Source of the DNA: Kalmanozyma brasiliensis GHG001
Lineage: Eukaryota; Basidiomycota; Ustilaginomycetes; Ustilaginales
DNA length: 64,000 nucleotides
Assembly (NCBI RefSeq): GCF_000497045.1
Contig: NW_015961988.1
Location: forward strand, 248,001 to 312,000
Direction: 5' to 3'
Shown here: piece by piece, positions 23,761 to 34,509 of the stretch
Layout: the number at the start of each line of letters is the position of its first letter
Position numbering within the stretch: the first letter of the stretch is position 1
Made by a program: the position numbers and the translations under genes
Notes under the pieces: generated by a model
The model's input: only the letters and a program-made list of their open reading frames with translations
Told to the model about the DNA's origin: nothing
Database searches by the model: none

Positions 23761-25911
23761 ATGCACTCGAACAGTCCATACAACCCTTCCGCAGCATCGC
23801 CACCAGGGCCGCCTTCTTCGCAGTCGTCCTCCGTGGGATCCTGCTACACGACCGAATCCTCGCAAGCCTCGTTCCGAGCGCGGCCAACGCTGTCCGATCC
23901 TTCGTCGAGCTCCACCAGTCCAGCCAGTGCATACGAACGACGATCTGCTGAGCACCCGCACGCACCTGCACACGTCAAGCCTTCGACTCCCTCGACCTTC
24001 GCTTCGGCTCAAAGACCAAGACAATTGTCGAGCGGCGTCTACACACTCGTCGAGAGCCAGCTTAGCCCGCCATCCGCCCCTGGTTTCACGAGCCCATCTG
24101 CGTTCGTCTCGCGTTCCTCTCCTCGAGGAGCCATGCAACCGCCATCGAGCGGCGCTCTCGCGACCAACGACCTGCCCTCTTTCCATCGTGCTGCTGGCCC
24201 ATCCAACGGCTTTGCCAGCGATCCTTCGTCACACATTTCGTCCTCGTCTAAGACGGCACAGCACTCGGCCAGTCCAGACAGTCATCGCGGTCCTCTGCCC
24301 AAAGCGCGCAGAACCAGTCCCGGCGGATCCCGAGCCGCCTCTGGTCACCTCGAAGCTTCGTATGGCTCGGCGCAGTACGACCCGCATTCGCATTCCCATT
24401 CGAGCAGTTCCAGATCTGCAAGCGCAAGCAACGCCGCAGACGACGACCGTCAGATGTCTTCGACCTCGACCGCAATCCAACACACAGGTCATGCGGCCGG
24501 CCCAGCATGGTCCAACACCTCATCGTTCGCGAGGTCGCCCAATGCAGCTTCAGGTGCCAATGCGGGCGCAAGCTCCCATTCTCATTGGCCGCCATCCGAT
24601 TCACAGCAAGTGCAAGCAAGCAATCACCCACACACCTCGTCTTCGAACATGCTGTCGCCCCGGACGCGAGTTGACGATGGCCAAGCTGATCCCTCGGCTG
24701 GTTCCGCCAAGGCTGCTTCACCTAGACACGACATGGCATCTTCCCAGCCCTCGCTGGGCCTGTCCACAGGCCAGAGCGCGGCAAGCAGGTCAAAAGCGCC
24801 GCAGCTCCAGCCACCATCGCTGCCCAAGATGGATCTCGCGACCTTTGCACCTCAGGAGCTGCTCAAGATCCTCGCGACCCTGCTGCATGAGATTGCAACC
24901 GCCAACGACGAGTTCCAGCCGGATGGCAGCAAGGATACCAGCAGCAGGAAAGGGAATCGCAGCCGAGACCGTTCAGCGCCAGCTACACCCGCCGAGTCGG
25001 CTCATTCCGCGGACGGATCGGCCCTGCGCGACTACTCTGCCCCTCCAGGCTCGCATCTGTCCTTCCAGGACGCGCGGCGTCCCTCGGTCACTACCGCCGC
25101 CTTGGGAGCGCTCGCGACGCCATCGAGCACGCTGTGCTTCCATGCTCGCAACGTTCCGAGCATCAGCATCGAGTCGTATCTGTTGCGCATCCTCAAGTAC
25201 TGTCCGACGACCAACGAGGTGTTTCTGAGCTTGCTCGTCTACTTTGATCGCATGAGCAGGATGGGGACGGGCGCAAAGCCGGGCGCCAATGGTGAAGGCG
25301 AGGTTGCGGGCGAAGCAGCGGGTCTTCCTCGTGCCGTCGAATGCGCCACAGGCCAGCAGCACGACCTTCCAGGGGCTGAGTCCGGTCGACTGTCGGACGG
25401 TGGTTCCTCGTCTTTGTCGGCAAAGGAAGCGCAGCCTTACACGCATCCAGGCATTCGCGGATTCGCCATAGACAGCTACAACGTGCATCGCTTGGTGATT
25501 GCTGGCGTGACGGTGGCAAGCAAGTTCTTTAGCGATGTCTTCTACACCAACAGCCGATACGCCAAGGTCGGAGGCTTGCCCCCTCACGAGTTGAATCAGC
25601 TCGAGCTGCAATTTCTGCTGCTCAACGATTTCCGGCTGACGATCCCGCTCGAGGAGATGCAACGCTATGCCGATCAATTGCTCATGTACGCCAGCGGTCG
25701 ACCGGAAATGGCCAAGCTCACAAAGCAAGTGAGCCCAGCCGGAACGCCCAGCCATGCCGCGCCCGGGAACAGCACCGCACCTGATGCAAGGACGGCGTCG
25801 GATCACCAGCACCACCAAGCAGCAGCAGCAAGCACGGCACAGAGTGCAATTGCAGGCCGTTCAGAGGCCGACGCAGAGGGGGACGTGCAGATGTCGGACG
25901 CTCAGGGGTAG
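23761..25911 (+). CDS. Pho80/Pcl-type cyclin with long Ser-rich N-terminus
   Basis: 716 residues. The first 460 are Ser/Ala/Pro/His-rich and disordered-looking. The cyclin domain (about 465-645) shows the PHO80 hallmarks: ISIESYLLRILKYC, PTTNEVFLSLLVYFDRMS, then a low-complexity insertion of about 75 residues, then FAIDSYNVHRLVIAGV, ASKFFSDVFYTNSRYAKVGG, and LNQLELQFLLLNDFRL. Yeast Pho80 carries a variable insertion at the same point. Such cyclins bind Pho85-type CDKs and act in phosphate signalling or cell-cycle and morphogenesis control; which branch applies here is not clear. The C-terminus is Gln/Ala-rich. No intron is needed. Confidence 0.88.
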   Translation: MHSNSPYNPSAASPPGPPSSQSSSVGSCYTTESSQASFRARPTLSDPSSSSTSPASAYERRSAEHPHAPAHVKPSTPSTFASAQRPRQLSSGVYTLVESQLSPPSAPGFTSPSAFVSRSSPRGAMQPPSSGALATNDLPSFHRAAGPSNGFASDPSSHISSSSKTAQHSASPDSHRGPLPKARRTSPGGSRAASGHLEASYGSAQYDPHSHSHSSSSRSASASNAADDDRQMSSTSTAIQHTGHAAGPAWSNTSSFARSPNAASGANAGASSHSHWPPSDSQQVQASNHPHTSSSNMLSPRTRVDDGQADPSAGSAKAASPRHDMASSQPSLGLSTGQSAASRSKAPQLQPPSLPKMDLATFAPQELLKILATLLHEIATANDEFQPDGSKDTSSRKGNRSRDRSAPATPAESAHSADGSALRDYSAPPGSHLSFQDARRPSVTTAALGALATPSSTLCFHARNVPSISIESYLLRILKYCPTTNEVFLSLLVYFDRMSRMGTGAKPGANGEGEVAGEAAGLPRAVECATGQQHDLPGAESGRLSDGGSSSLSAKEAQPYTHPGIRGFAIDSYNVHRLVIAGVTVASKFFSDVFYTNSRYAKVGGLPPHELNQLELQFLLLNDFRLTIPLEEMQRYADQLLMYASGRPEMAKLTKQVSPAGTPSHAAPGNSTAPDARTASDHQHHQAAAASTAQSAIAGRSEADAEGDVQMSDAQG

Positions 25912-28900
25912 GTGTACTTCCATTCAGAGGAGGTGCAAGTGGATTGAAAGGACGCGACCACATCGCTGCTGCCGCCGACGACGACGACAACAGAGGTGGT
26001 GATGACTAAGGTGTGACATTCCCTTTAGCGCCAATGACACACCACGCTTTCACATTCGACGATCAACCGCCTGCCATTCATGCAAACCCGCTCGCGTGCA
26101 CGGACAGCGACCCTTGAGCCAAAGACGATGAGAGAAGGAGAGAGGAAGGGACGTTTCCTTGCGGGAGAACGCGCGTTCGATCTGCAGACAAACAAAGCGG
26201 GACGCTCTGCACAAGGTCTAGATCGCATCGGAGGACCCCTGAGCCATCCCGCCGTGTCGCCTTCGCTGCCATTGTTGAGCGCCTACACCCGACGGAAGCG
26301 AACGTCGCTCACTTTGTCGGGGCGCAGAAAATGCTCCCGCCTTGCAGCATAGGGCGGAAGCGACCTGCTTGTGAATTGAGGACGACCAGACAGAGATTTG
26401 CCATCGGACAATGGATCCGGGCCCATGTGGTCAGGCAAATTTGAAACCCCAAAAAGCACCTAAAAGAACAATGGCGACAGCATATGCAAGCGGCACCCAC
26501 ATGCACAAACACAAAATGGCGTCGCAGCCGTTGCCCCAAGTCCGCCATCTCGACGAGTCTTATTTGGCAATCTCACCGGATAGCACTGCTGCCGAATCGG
26601 CAAGGGCCGCTTAGCCGACCAATCAGGCGCTGTTGCTCATCGCCGGTTGTCCGTTTCCGAACATGCTGGCGCAGATGCCACGCGCATGAACGCGCTGTCA
26701 TCGATGCCACATCCCTTAGCCGTGCTCGCTACGACCCTCTACCTGCTCGATCGTCGACGTCAAATTGTGCTGTTCGCGTCGCTGCCGCCGCCGCCTCATG
26801 AGCGCAGCATCGCCTGTCTTTGTTTCGCTCCTTCGGTTTCGGGTCTCTCTGCGACCCTTCCACTGGCCGGCCAGATCAGCCCCATTTTGCTCGGTCGGAA
26901 ACGCATCATCACCCTAGGCGATTCGGTAGACAGTGGCCAGCGAACACAATGTCTGGCATGGACAGGGCAGTCTCGACCTTGACCGTGAACGTTGCTCAGC
27001 GCCTGAGGTGCGGATACTTGTCAGCAGCGATTGCGTGGCTCGACGGGCTCGTGCTCCGTCACGCTATGCACAAGCACAAACAATGGAGACGATCGGATCG
27101 GTCGCATTGTGCGCCATTGTCCTGCACCCAAGCTAAAATGGCTACGTCGCCGGTGACGCTGGACGCTTCCACATGCAGAACGCTAGAGCTCGGCTCCCCA
27201 TCCCAGGTGGCGATCGCTACGGACCCACTGGCCCTACATGCATGGCCCTTTGCAAACAACGCGCATCGAGTTCAAGCTGGTACGCCTTCCAATGGTACTT
27301 CCACAAGCCCTGTGCTGATCTTGCCGAGTGCGGGTCGATACTGTAGCCGAGTTTCTACGAGAAGCTGCATCATTTGAACATCGCCTTCCCTCGTGCTCTC
27401 TCGCTTAGCCTGGTGGAGCCGTGGAAGGACAACGGACGCGTATTTGTGACGTTGGCTTTCGTACCGTACCGGATCTGGCTATCGTCGGTCTCTCCATGGA
27501 GCAAGGGACCCAGGATGACGGCGGACAAGATCTCTGCAATCTGTTCACGACTCGGTCGAATTCCGCCAATTTGCACGCTTCTTGACCCCTATTGGCCGTC
27601 AGCTGATCCAGCGTCAGCGCGCCACAAACACATGCGCACAGAACGAGGCGCAGCCCCTCAAAGCGCACAATAGGATCCCTCAGGCTGGGTCCGCCCACTC
27701 TTTCGGGACCGAGATTCCGATTGCGAGCCAGGAAAAGGTGTGACGTTTGTGCCACTGCCATCTGCATGCATTCGAGACTATGGTTCGTGCCGCCAAAGCT
27801 TCGGCGCTACCTAGTCTCTGATCCTTCGCGCAGGAAGACGTGAACCTGTTAAGCTTGTACCCAGGCGTGAAGTCAAGCTTCGGCAGCCTAAAGCATTGCT
27901 GTCTCTGCCGTTGCAGATGGCGTTCACTGCGTGGGTGCCGCATATTCCGGTCGCATGAAACTCCTCTATAGGCCGATCGTAACCTGATTTCTCCGAATGC
28001 GATCGCATCCATGCCATCCGCCGCACACAATGGAACCCTCTGCTTCCATCTGTCTCACAATGGCATCGACCCCTCCCATTCCGCCATTCCGCGGAAGCTG
28101 CTCTACCGACAAGGCGGACCATCTGCTCCGCCTGGGCTTTTATTCTGCCACAACGTGCCCTGGCGCGGTCTTCGCAGAGGACAAGACTTCATTTCACGGC
28201 AACTTATCGAGATCCCTTTGCGCGCCGAGGCCGTTCGTCTGCATGGAAAACGACCTCGACTGCGCGTCCCACCGAGCGTGCATGATGCACGACCCACGCC
28301 TCCCAGATCCAACAATGCTTTCGGGACGCAGCAATACAAGCCCAAGTCTGGTGTGCAATGATATCGCTCCCACTTTGTTCCGCCCACCTTTCAACTCGCA
28401 GCAACGCAAACAGCGCAGCCAGGAGCCGCTATCTCGCTCCATTCCTCCCGTCGACTTTGTCTTTCTTTCAAGTCACCGGTTGCGCTTTTCCGCTTTGAAT
28501 ACGTGGCACAAAGCGTTGATCCTTTGTGGCCATCCGACGCTCGTTCCTTTGTTCTACCTGCCAGCCTTGCTCTTGCTGCCATTTGCTTCGTGGTTGAACT
28601 CGTGCTGAAAGCATTGTTGCTAAGGCGATCTCCATTGTTCCTTGTCCCTGTGACAAGGGACTTTTTTGTCATGCCATCTTACCAGTTTGGCCATTCCCGT
28701 ACCCCCTCTCACCAAGGTGAAAGCTTGTGGTTGGCACACTGCCCGACCCCTTTGTTCGGATGGCCTCTGCGTTCAACAAAGGGTCGATCCGTCGACCTTC
28801 CGAATGCGCAACAATGCGAGTTCGTAAAGCGTTTTGCGCCGCGTGCACACAGTGGCGCCTGCCTCGCCCATTGTTGGGCATCGAAGGCCCCTGCACCCGA

Positions 28901-29323
28901 GAACCTTGACAGCTCACAGCGTCCAGCCCCCTTTGCCTATGCCTCAACCCACTTTGGTCTCGTCGTCGCCATCTTTCTCACGGGTCCCTTGCTGCAGCAA
29001 CAATGGAGGAAAGCGTTTGTCTCTCGACGCTTCGACGCTCGGACGTTCGAACGCTTTGACGTTGGGAAGGAGGGTGCATCGACTTCATTCGTCCACCAGT
29101 AGGACCCACCGTGTTCTGTGCTTCCGTCCGGTATCTCTGAGACAGTGGGGGTCCTTGCTTGCATGCGTGTTTCATATGGTCCCTCCTCCGCTTTCCTATA
29201 ATACGGACGAGTCCTTTTGATGGCATCGTCCCTTTCTCTTTCTTCCTCTCTCTCACCGTTACCATTGCACCGCTCCTTTGTCACACTGTCGTTTCATCTG
29301 CGTAAAGATCGCTACTCGTCGTC
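25912..29323. promoter_or_regulatory. 3.4-kb region upstream of the HMG-box gene, dense in ACAAWG cores
   Basis: No supported gene. On either strand I count 26 copies of the HMG-box core ACAAAG/ACAATG between 26192 and 29281. They fall in two groups, 26192-27120 (10 copies) and 28027-29281 (16 copies), with none in the 900 bases between. Several extend to ACAAAGGRN-like sites one base from the pheromone-response element ACAAAGGGA described for Ustilago maydis Prf1 (28776-28784 plus strand; 28747-28755, 28519-28527, 28544-28552 and 29273-29281 minus strand). The last 100 bases before the HMG gene are pyrimidine-rich leader. Confidence 0.6.
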
Positions 29324-31567
29324 ATGCCAAACTCAAGTAGTTCCAGCGGCGTCACCACGCGATCGCAACATCGCGATCATGTCATGGTCGATCTCTTTGA
29401 GGGATGGTCGACCGATCCGCAGCCCAGCGATCGTAGCAGCAACAGCAGCAACAGCCTTCCAACACTACAAGACGAGCTCAATAGCGTCCACATCAAGCGT
29501 TCCGCTTCGCAACAAGACGCTGTCTGGTCCAGCATCGATGTTGCCCCTACCTTTGACTCGATCTCGTTCCCGAGAAAGGACACGTCGTTTGCCGTCTCGC
29601 TCTATACAGGCCAGAGCGACGACGCCAACCTAGAGCAGAAGCCTCTGCCGCCCTCGAAGCGTCCCGGCGTATCGCACGCCCGAAAGACGCCTCCCAACCA
29701 CATCAAACGCCCGCGCAATGCCTACATCCTCTTCCGTTCGCACACCGTCTCGCAGAAGCTGATCCCCAAAGAGGTCGAGCACGATCATCGCAACATCAGC
29801 CGCATCATTGCGCACATGTGGAAGAGCCTCGCGCCCGAAGACCGCGCTTACTACGAGAAGATGGCCAAGGACGAAAAGGAGAGACACAAGCAGCTGTTTC
29901 CCGACTACCGCTACCAGCCCACCACGCGCCGCACCGAGGTGAGCAAGCGCAATGTCAAGAAGCTCGAGAATGGCGAAGAGGAGTGCCAGGAGATTGCCGA
30001 CATCATTCTCAAGGCTCAGGGCAAGGACGGCGTCGTCGTCCGGAGTGGTCCCTCCAAGGGCGTGAAAAGGGCACGCGAGGCGACGCGTCGAGAATCGGCA
30101 GCGCCGCGCATCAAGCGAACCAAGGCGAGCAAGCCAAAGACGGTCAAGACAGGGGCTGGTGAGGCTTCGTCGGCACCCGAACAAATGCTCGAGACGGTCT
30201 TTTTGCAGCCGTCACTGTCGCACTCTCCCTCATCGACGTTCGCCAGTGGCAGCACCACCGGTCCGGCGCCGGCGCTCTCGCCAGAGCCGTTCCAACTCGC
30301 CTCGAACTCGCCGGCCGTCGAAGATGCGCCGGGCATTCCCTTGGCAGACCCTCTCCCCACTATTGCCGACATTTTCGGACGTCGTGCTTCGTCGCTCCCC
30401 GCTTTGCGACCACCATCCCCTCCGCCGTCGTTCATCCCGGCCACTCACGAATCGACCGCGGAGGTACACGCCACTGATCTGACCACGGACGTTCCGCAGG
30501 ACCAATCGGGCTGCATGGACAACCTCATCATGCCCGCGCCTGCGTGGAAGGGACGCAAGACTCAGCCGTCGCCCATCCCCAACACGTGGCAGTACGCCTC
30601 GTACGACGATCAGGCGCTCCCCTCGCCGCGCTCGTTCAACAACAGCTTTGCCGCCGCCGGTCGATCCCGAACGGCCATGCCTTCGACGCCGAGCTCCGGC
30701 ACGTTCCGCGGCTTCTTCCACCCCTGGGCATTCGAACATGGCGACTCGATGCTCATCTCGCCCGTCCACGCTTCCTTCCAAGATGGCAGGCGGCGCAGCT
30801 CTTTTGCACGCTCCGGGTCCGTGAGTCGACGACCAGGTTCGTTTGCCATGGAGGCTCCTCTGGGAGATCGGGCCGAGACGAACCTGTCGACGTCGGACGC
30901 GCAGCTGTTTGACGAGGCGGCGCGCGCGGCGGCCATCAGCCTCGAGTCGCAGGCGGTGGCGGACGACTACGATGCGCACGCCTTTGCCTTTGACCCTGCG
31001 TTGGAGAGTGAGAGTTGTGAACCGATGCGGTCGCACTATCCGCCGCATCCGCCACCGCCCGCCCTCGACTCGCCACGTCAAGCCGACAGTCCACGCACCT
31101 CGTTTTCAGGGAGCACGCTCGCCGCTGCCGCACGCGACTGGACGAGCATTCGTCGTCGTCGCAGCCGGCTCTCCACCCACGAGATCCCTCCTCCATCGGA
31201 CAACGCACCCGTCACCTGTGGCGACCCCACACCGGTGCAAGGGGGACCCAAGTACTCGTCGCTGCAAGAATCCGTCGAACGAGCCGTCTCGCTTGCGCTG
31301 GGCAAGGACGGAGCCGCCGCCGGCGCAGACCGTGGCCAGATCGTCCAGCAGATCCTCTCCTCGCTCAACGCCGAACTCGCCCTCCCCCAGCAGAACGATC
31401 CGCTGCCCAACCGCCCCCGCGAACGCCGCAGCAATTCTTTCAGGAGCTCTCAGTACTATCCAGCCAGCACAGGCGCCGAGTGCAGACATAGCAAACCGTT
31501 GCCTTCTCCTCTTCAGCTCGTCATGTCCAACCACGAGATGAACGGCGAAACCTACTCTCACTACTAG
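29324..31567 (+). CDS. HMG-box transcription factor (Ste11/Prf1/Rop1-like class)
   Basis: 747 residues from an ATG in good context. A single HMG box lies at about 125-198: it begins HIKRPRNAYILFRSH, continues ISRIIAHMWKSL and APEDRAYYEKMA, and ends LFPDYRYQPTTR. The ISRIIxxxW helix and the PxYxYxP tail are those of the fungal sequence-specific MATA_HMG/Ste11 group rather than of non-specific HMGB proteins. A basic patch at about 243-270 (KGVKRAREATRR, RIKRTKASKPK) is a likely nuclear signal. The remainder is low-complexity with roughly ten Ser/Thr-Pro sites, possible MAPK or CDK targets. In smuts this class controls mating and filamentation genes (Prf1, Rop1, Hmg3); I cannot say which orthologue this is. 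The unusual upstream region suggests auto- or cross-regulation by HMG proteins. Confidence 0.87.
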   Translation: MPNSSSSSGVTTRSQHRDHVMVDLFEGWSTDPQPSDRSSNSSNSLPTLQDELNSVHIKRSASQQDAVWSSIDVAPTFDSISFPRKDTSFAVSLYTGQSDDANLEQKPLPPSKRPGVSHARKTPPNHIKRPRNAYILFRSHTVSQKLIPKEVEHDHRNISRIIAHMWKSLAPEDRAYYEKMAKDEKERHKQLFPDYRYQPTTRRTEVSKRNVKKLENGEEECQEIADIILKAQGKDGVVVRSGPSKGVKRAREATRRESAAPRIKRTKASKPKTVKTGAGEASSAPEQMLETVFLQPSLSHSPSSTFASGSTTGPAPALSPEPFQLASNSPAVEDAPGIPLADPLPTIADIFGRRASSLPALRPPSPPPSFIPATHESTAEVHATDLTTDVPQDQSGCMDNLIMPAPAWKGRKTQPSPIPNTWQYASYDDQALPSPRSFNNSFAAAGRSRTAMPSTPSSGTFRGFFHPWAFEHGDSMLISPVHASFQDGRRRSSFARSGSVSRRPGSFAMEAPLGDRAETNLSTSDAQLFDEAARAAAISLESQAVADDYDAHAFAFDPALESESCEPMRSHYPPHPPPPALDSPRQADSPRTSFSGSTLAAAARDWTSIRRRRSRLSTHEIPPPSDNAPVTCGDPTPVQGGPKYSSLQESVERAVSLALGKDGAAAGADRGQIVQQILSSLNAELALPQQNDPLPNRPRERRSNSFRSSQYYPASTGAECRHSKPLPSPLQLVMSNHEMNGETYSHY

Positions 31568-32147
31568 TTTTTAATGTCAAGGTCTTGTTTATTGATTCGC
31601 TAATGCTTCTCTGGACGTATGCGTTTGTGATCTGTTTGTCAAAAGTTGTGCTACCGAGTCGATGACGAGCCTTTGTTGGCTTTGACATGTGCCAGACTTG
31701 ACAGCAAGCGAGGCTGAGTCTGGTGAGGCTTAGCAGCTCTCGTGCCAAGTCAGCGGCAGGCTAAGCCCTCCGTGCATTTTGCGGTGAGCGAGCTCGAAAG
31801 GCGCGCAGAAATCCAGAGCTGTTAGGCCGCGCGTGTCATCATATCTGCCGGATCCAAAATTCAGTTAACAGGCAAAGTCACGTGCAGCTCGACCAGAACT
31901 GTAAAAATATTTGCAAGGCAGATGACAAGCGCCGCCGAAATTCGAGGCAGCAGAGCACGGCTCGCACCGTCAAGCTCACCGAGGCTCGTGAGGCACCAGG
32001 TCGGCAGCGAACACCGTCGAGTGCAGCCTGAGACTCTGAGTTGCAGCCAAGCAACAAGTCGGCAGGCACGCAGTCTAGAATCTCGATGTCTTCGCGATCC
32101 TCTTTGACTCCTTCATCCTTCAAGATCCCCATAGCATATTCTTCAAG
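31568..32147. other. Intergenic: HMG-gene 3' region and RPS4 promoter/leader
   Basis: No separate gene supported. The right end, up to 32148, is the proposed non-coding first exon of RPS4; its transcription start was not located. An AT-rich patch lies at about 31854-31915. Confidence 0.45.
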
Positions 32148-33856
32148 AGTAAGTAGGCATATACATACGGCGTCATCATCGGTCTCGGCACGGCACGACA
32201 TTGGTGGAACAGCAGGGCAGGACAGACAGCAACCACCGACCGAGGTTCGGAGTTGATCGCAGTTGGAGGTGAAGGAAGCTGGCACACTCGGACTCGACAA
32301 AGCAGATGGATGTTCAGAAAGATGCCGGGACCACATCAATTGCCGTAGCTGGGACAAGATGGTGACCGATACACACGTCGCAATGGCGTAGGATCCCAAC
32401 ACGAACATGAGACTTACCACACCCTTATGATCGACTCTATTCTACAATCACCACCCACCCTACTCGCCCGACCATCGCACGCGCATCGCATCGTTTCGCC
32501 CATCTCGCAGTGGTTCGCGGCCCCAAGCACCACCTTAAGCGCCTGACCGCTCCCTCCTCGTGGATGCTGGACAAGCTGTCCGGTACCTACGCCCCCCGTC
32601 CCTCCAACGGTCCCCACAAGCTCCGTGAGGCCCTTCCCCTGGTCGTAAGTATCTTCCAGCCATGCATAGGCATCTCAGCAGACGAAAGAGGAGCATCACG
32701 AAGCATCGCATCGCACACGACGTCGATATCAGGAATGGACCAGCTGCAGCAGAAAAGGAGGTTCAGGACGATACACCGCAGCATGGATCAGCAGGGACGT
32801 GGTGGACATTTGACCCGCAGCAGTAGTGACGCTGGCAAGTGCAGCAGATCGGTGGACAAGCAACAGGACAGGCATGATGCAACATCGACGGGACACCTGC
32901 TTGCAACATCACCGCTGCATTTGCGCTCACTGCACTCGCGTTATGAAGAACGGCTCAACGCACGACCGCAGCCGGAGAATCGCAGGATCATTCGAAAAAT
33001 TGGCTATACTTTGACGCACGGCTGGACAGCGCGGGTTCAGACCCAGCAGGCGCCAATTCTTGGATCGACTCAGCTTCAGACTCGTTCCCGACGATAGCTT
33101 CGTGATGCTTCTCTTTCTTGCGACGCTTGCCGCAATTGTCTTGTCTCGCCTCGGCAACATCCCTTGCTGACCATCCCACTCCCTTCCTTCACGCAGATCC
33201 TCCTCCGCAACCGATTGAAGTACGCCCTCACCGGTCGCGAGGTCAACGCCATCACCGCCCAGCGTCTCATCAAGATCGACGGCAAGGTCCGCACCGACCC
33301 CACCTACCCCACCGGTTTCCAGGACGTCATCTCCATCGAGAAGTCCGGCGAGCACTTCCGCATCCTCTACGATGTCAAGGGTCGTTTCATCGTCCACCGC
33401 ATCACTGCTGAGGAGGCCACCTACAAGCTCCTCAAGGTCAAGAAGGTGCAGCTCGGCGCTCGTGGTGTTCCCCACATCGTCACCCACGACGGCCGCACCA
33501 TCCGATACCCCGACCCGGCCATCAAGGTCAACGACACTGTCCGCTTCGACATTGACTCGCAGAAGATTCTCGACTTCGTCGAGTTCGACACTGGCGCCAC
33601 CGTCATGGTCACTGGTGGTCGTAACCAGGGCCGTGCCGGTGTCATTACCGGCAAGGAGCGCCACCTCGGCGGCTTCGACATTGTCCACATCCGCGACGTC
33701 CTCGGCCGCGACTTCTCCACCCGTCTCGGCAACGTTTTCGTCATCGGCACCGACGGCAAGCCCATGATCTCGATGCCCCGTGGCGGCGGTGTTGCGCTCA
33801 CCATCACTGAGGAGCGTGACCAGCGCCGACGCCAGAAGGAGGCCCGCGGCCAGTAA
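32148..33856 (+). CDS. RPS4: 40S ribosomal protein S4 (eS4), start codon split by an intron
   Basis: The model is A at 32148, then 32511-32644, then 33197-33856, giving 264 residues. Intron 1 (362 bases) starts with GTAAGT at 32149 and ends CTCGCAG at 32510, joining A to TG to make the AUG, followed by [11 protein letters not shown]. Intron 2 (552 bases) has donor GTAAGT and acceptor CACGCAG and joins LPLV to [11 protein letters not shown]. The family is clear throughout: [15 protein letters not shown], an S4 RNA-binding region around [30 protein letters not shown], a KOW-like [13 protein letters not shown], and [16 protein letters not shown]. No in-frame ATG exists in exon 2 before the conserved RGPK motif, and GTG at 32510 would need non-AUG initiation, so the split start is the simplest reading. 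Core component of the small ribosomal subunit. Confidence 0.93.
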
Positions 33857-34509
33857 TTCGCCGGCCCCGCCAAACCTCCAACATCATCTTGTTACATTAC
33901 GCATTTGCCCTCCATCACCCCAAAAATTGTTCATTAGCCACTCTCAATAGCTAAGCTGATTCGCCGCTGAGAAGTAGTGTTGTGTTCGGCTCTGTGTTGA
34001 CCCGTCTCGCGTTGTGTGTGTGTGTGAAGCACGAGAGGTCCATGGCTACAGCCCGTCTCGCGTCTGTGAGGCCCGGCTGAGGTGGTCTAGCGGGGTCTGC
34101 GTTTCTCCGTGCTGTGTGGTCCGCTGTACGCAGCCTGACCATGCTTGTGAGTTAGCATCAGCAGCGAATTCGATGCTCAAGTCACGGAGACACAGCCAAA
34201 TGTGGAAGCAGGGCCCGCAATCTGTGATTGTGTGGTCCACTGTCTGCCGGAAGCTTGTCTGTGAGGCAGCGCCAGCAGCGTCGTGGCACCTCTGCGGTCT
34301 GCGATTCTGTGCTGTTCGCTCGCTCGCTCGCTCGCTCGCTCGCCGCCGCAGACCTTGGCTGGCTCTGCCAAACCGGATTTGCTGGTTCAGGCAAACTTGT
34401 TTAGCAGACTCACTGCGCTACATTTCGCAAGTTCGGTGGATCACCTCCCACCCTGCTCGCAGTGACCTCGTCGCTCATGCACGCACGTCTTGCACACGCT
34501 GCTATGTAA
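33857..34509. other. Intergenic: RPS4 3' region to the HNH pseudogene
   Basis: No gene supported. It contains a (TG)n run at about 34013-34025 and a (CGCT)n run at 34318-34342. Two related segments near 34105 and 34222 share TGTGTGGTCC followed by GCTGT/ACTGT, suggesting local duplication. Confidence 0.5.
34315..34342. repeat. (CGCT)n microsatellite
   Basis: About six to seven perfect tandem copies of the tetramer CGCT. Confidence 0.85.

Noticed and set aside
27997..29102. Two overlapping plus-strand frames of about 200 codons upstream of the HMG gene
   Set aside because: No coding bias, no motif and mutual overlap; they lie in the HMG-site field and are better read as non-coding.
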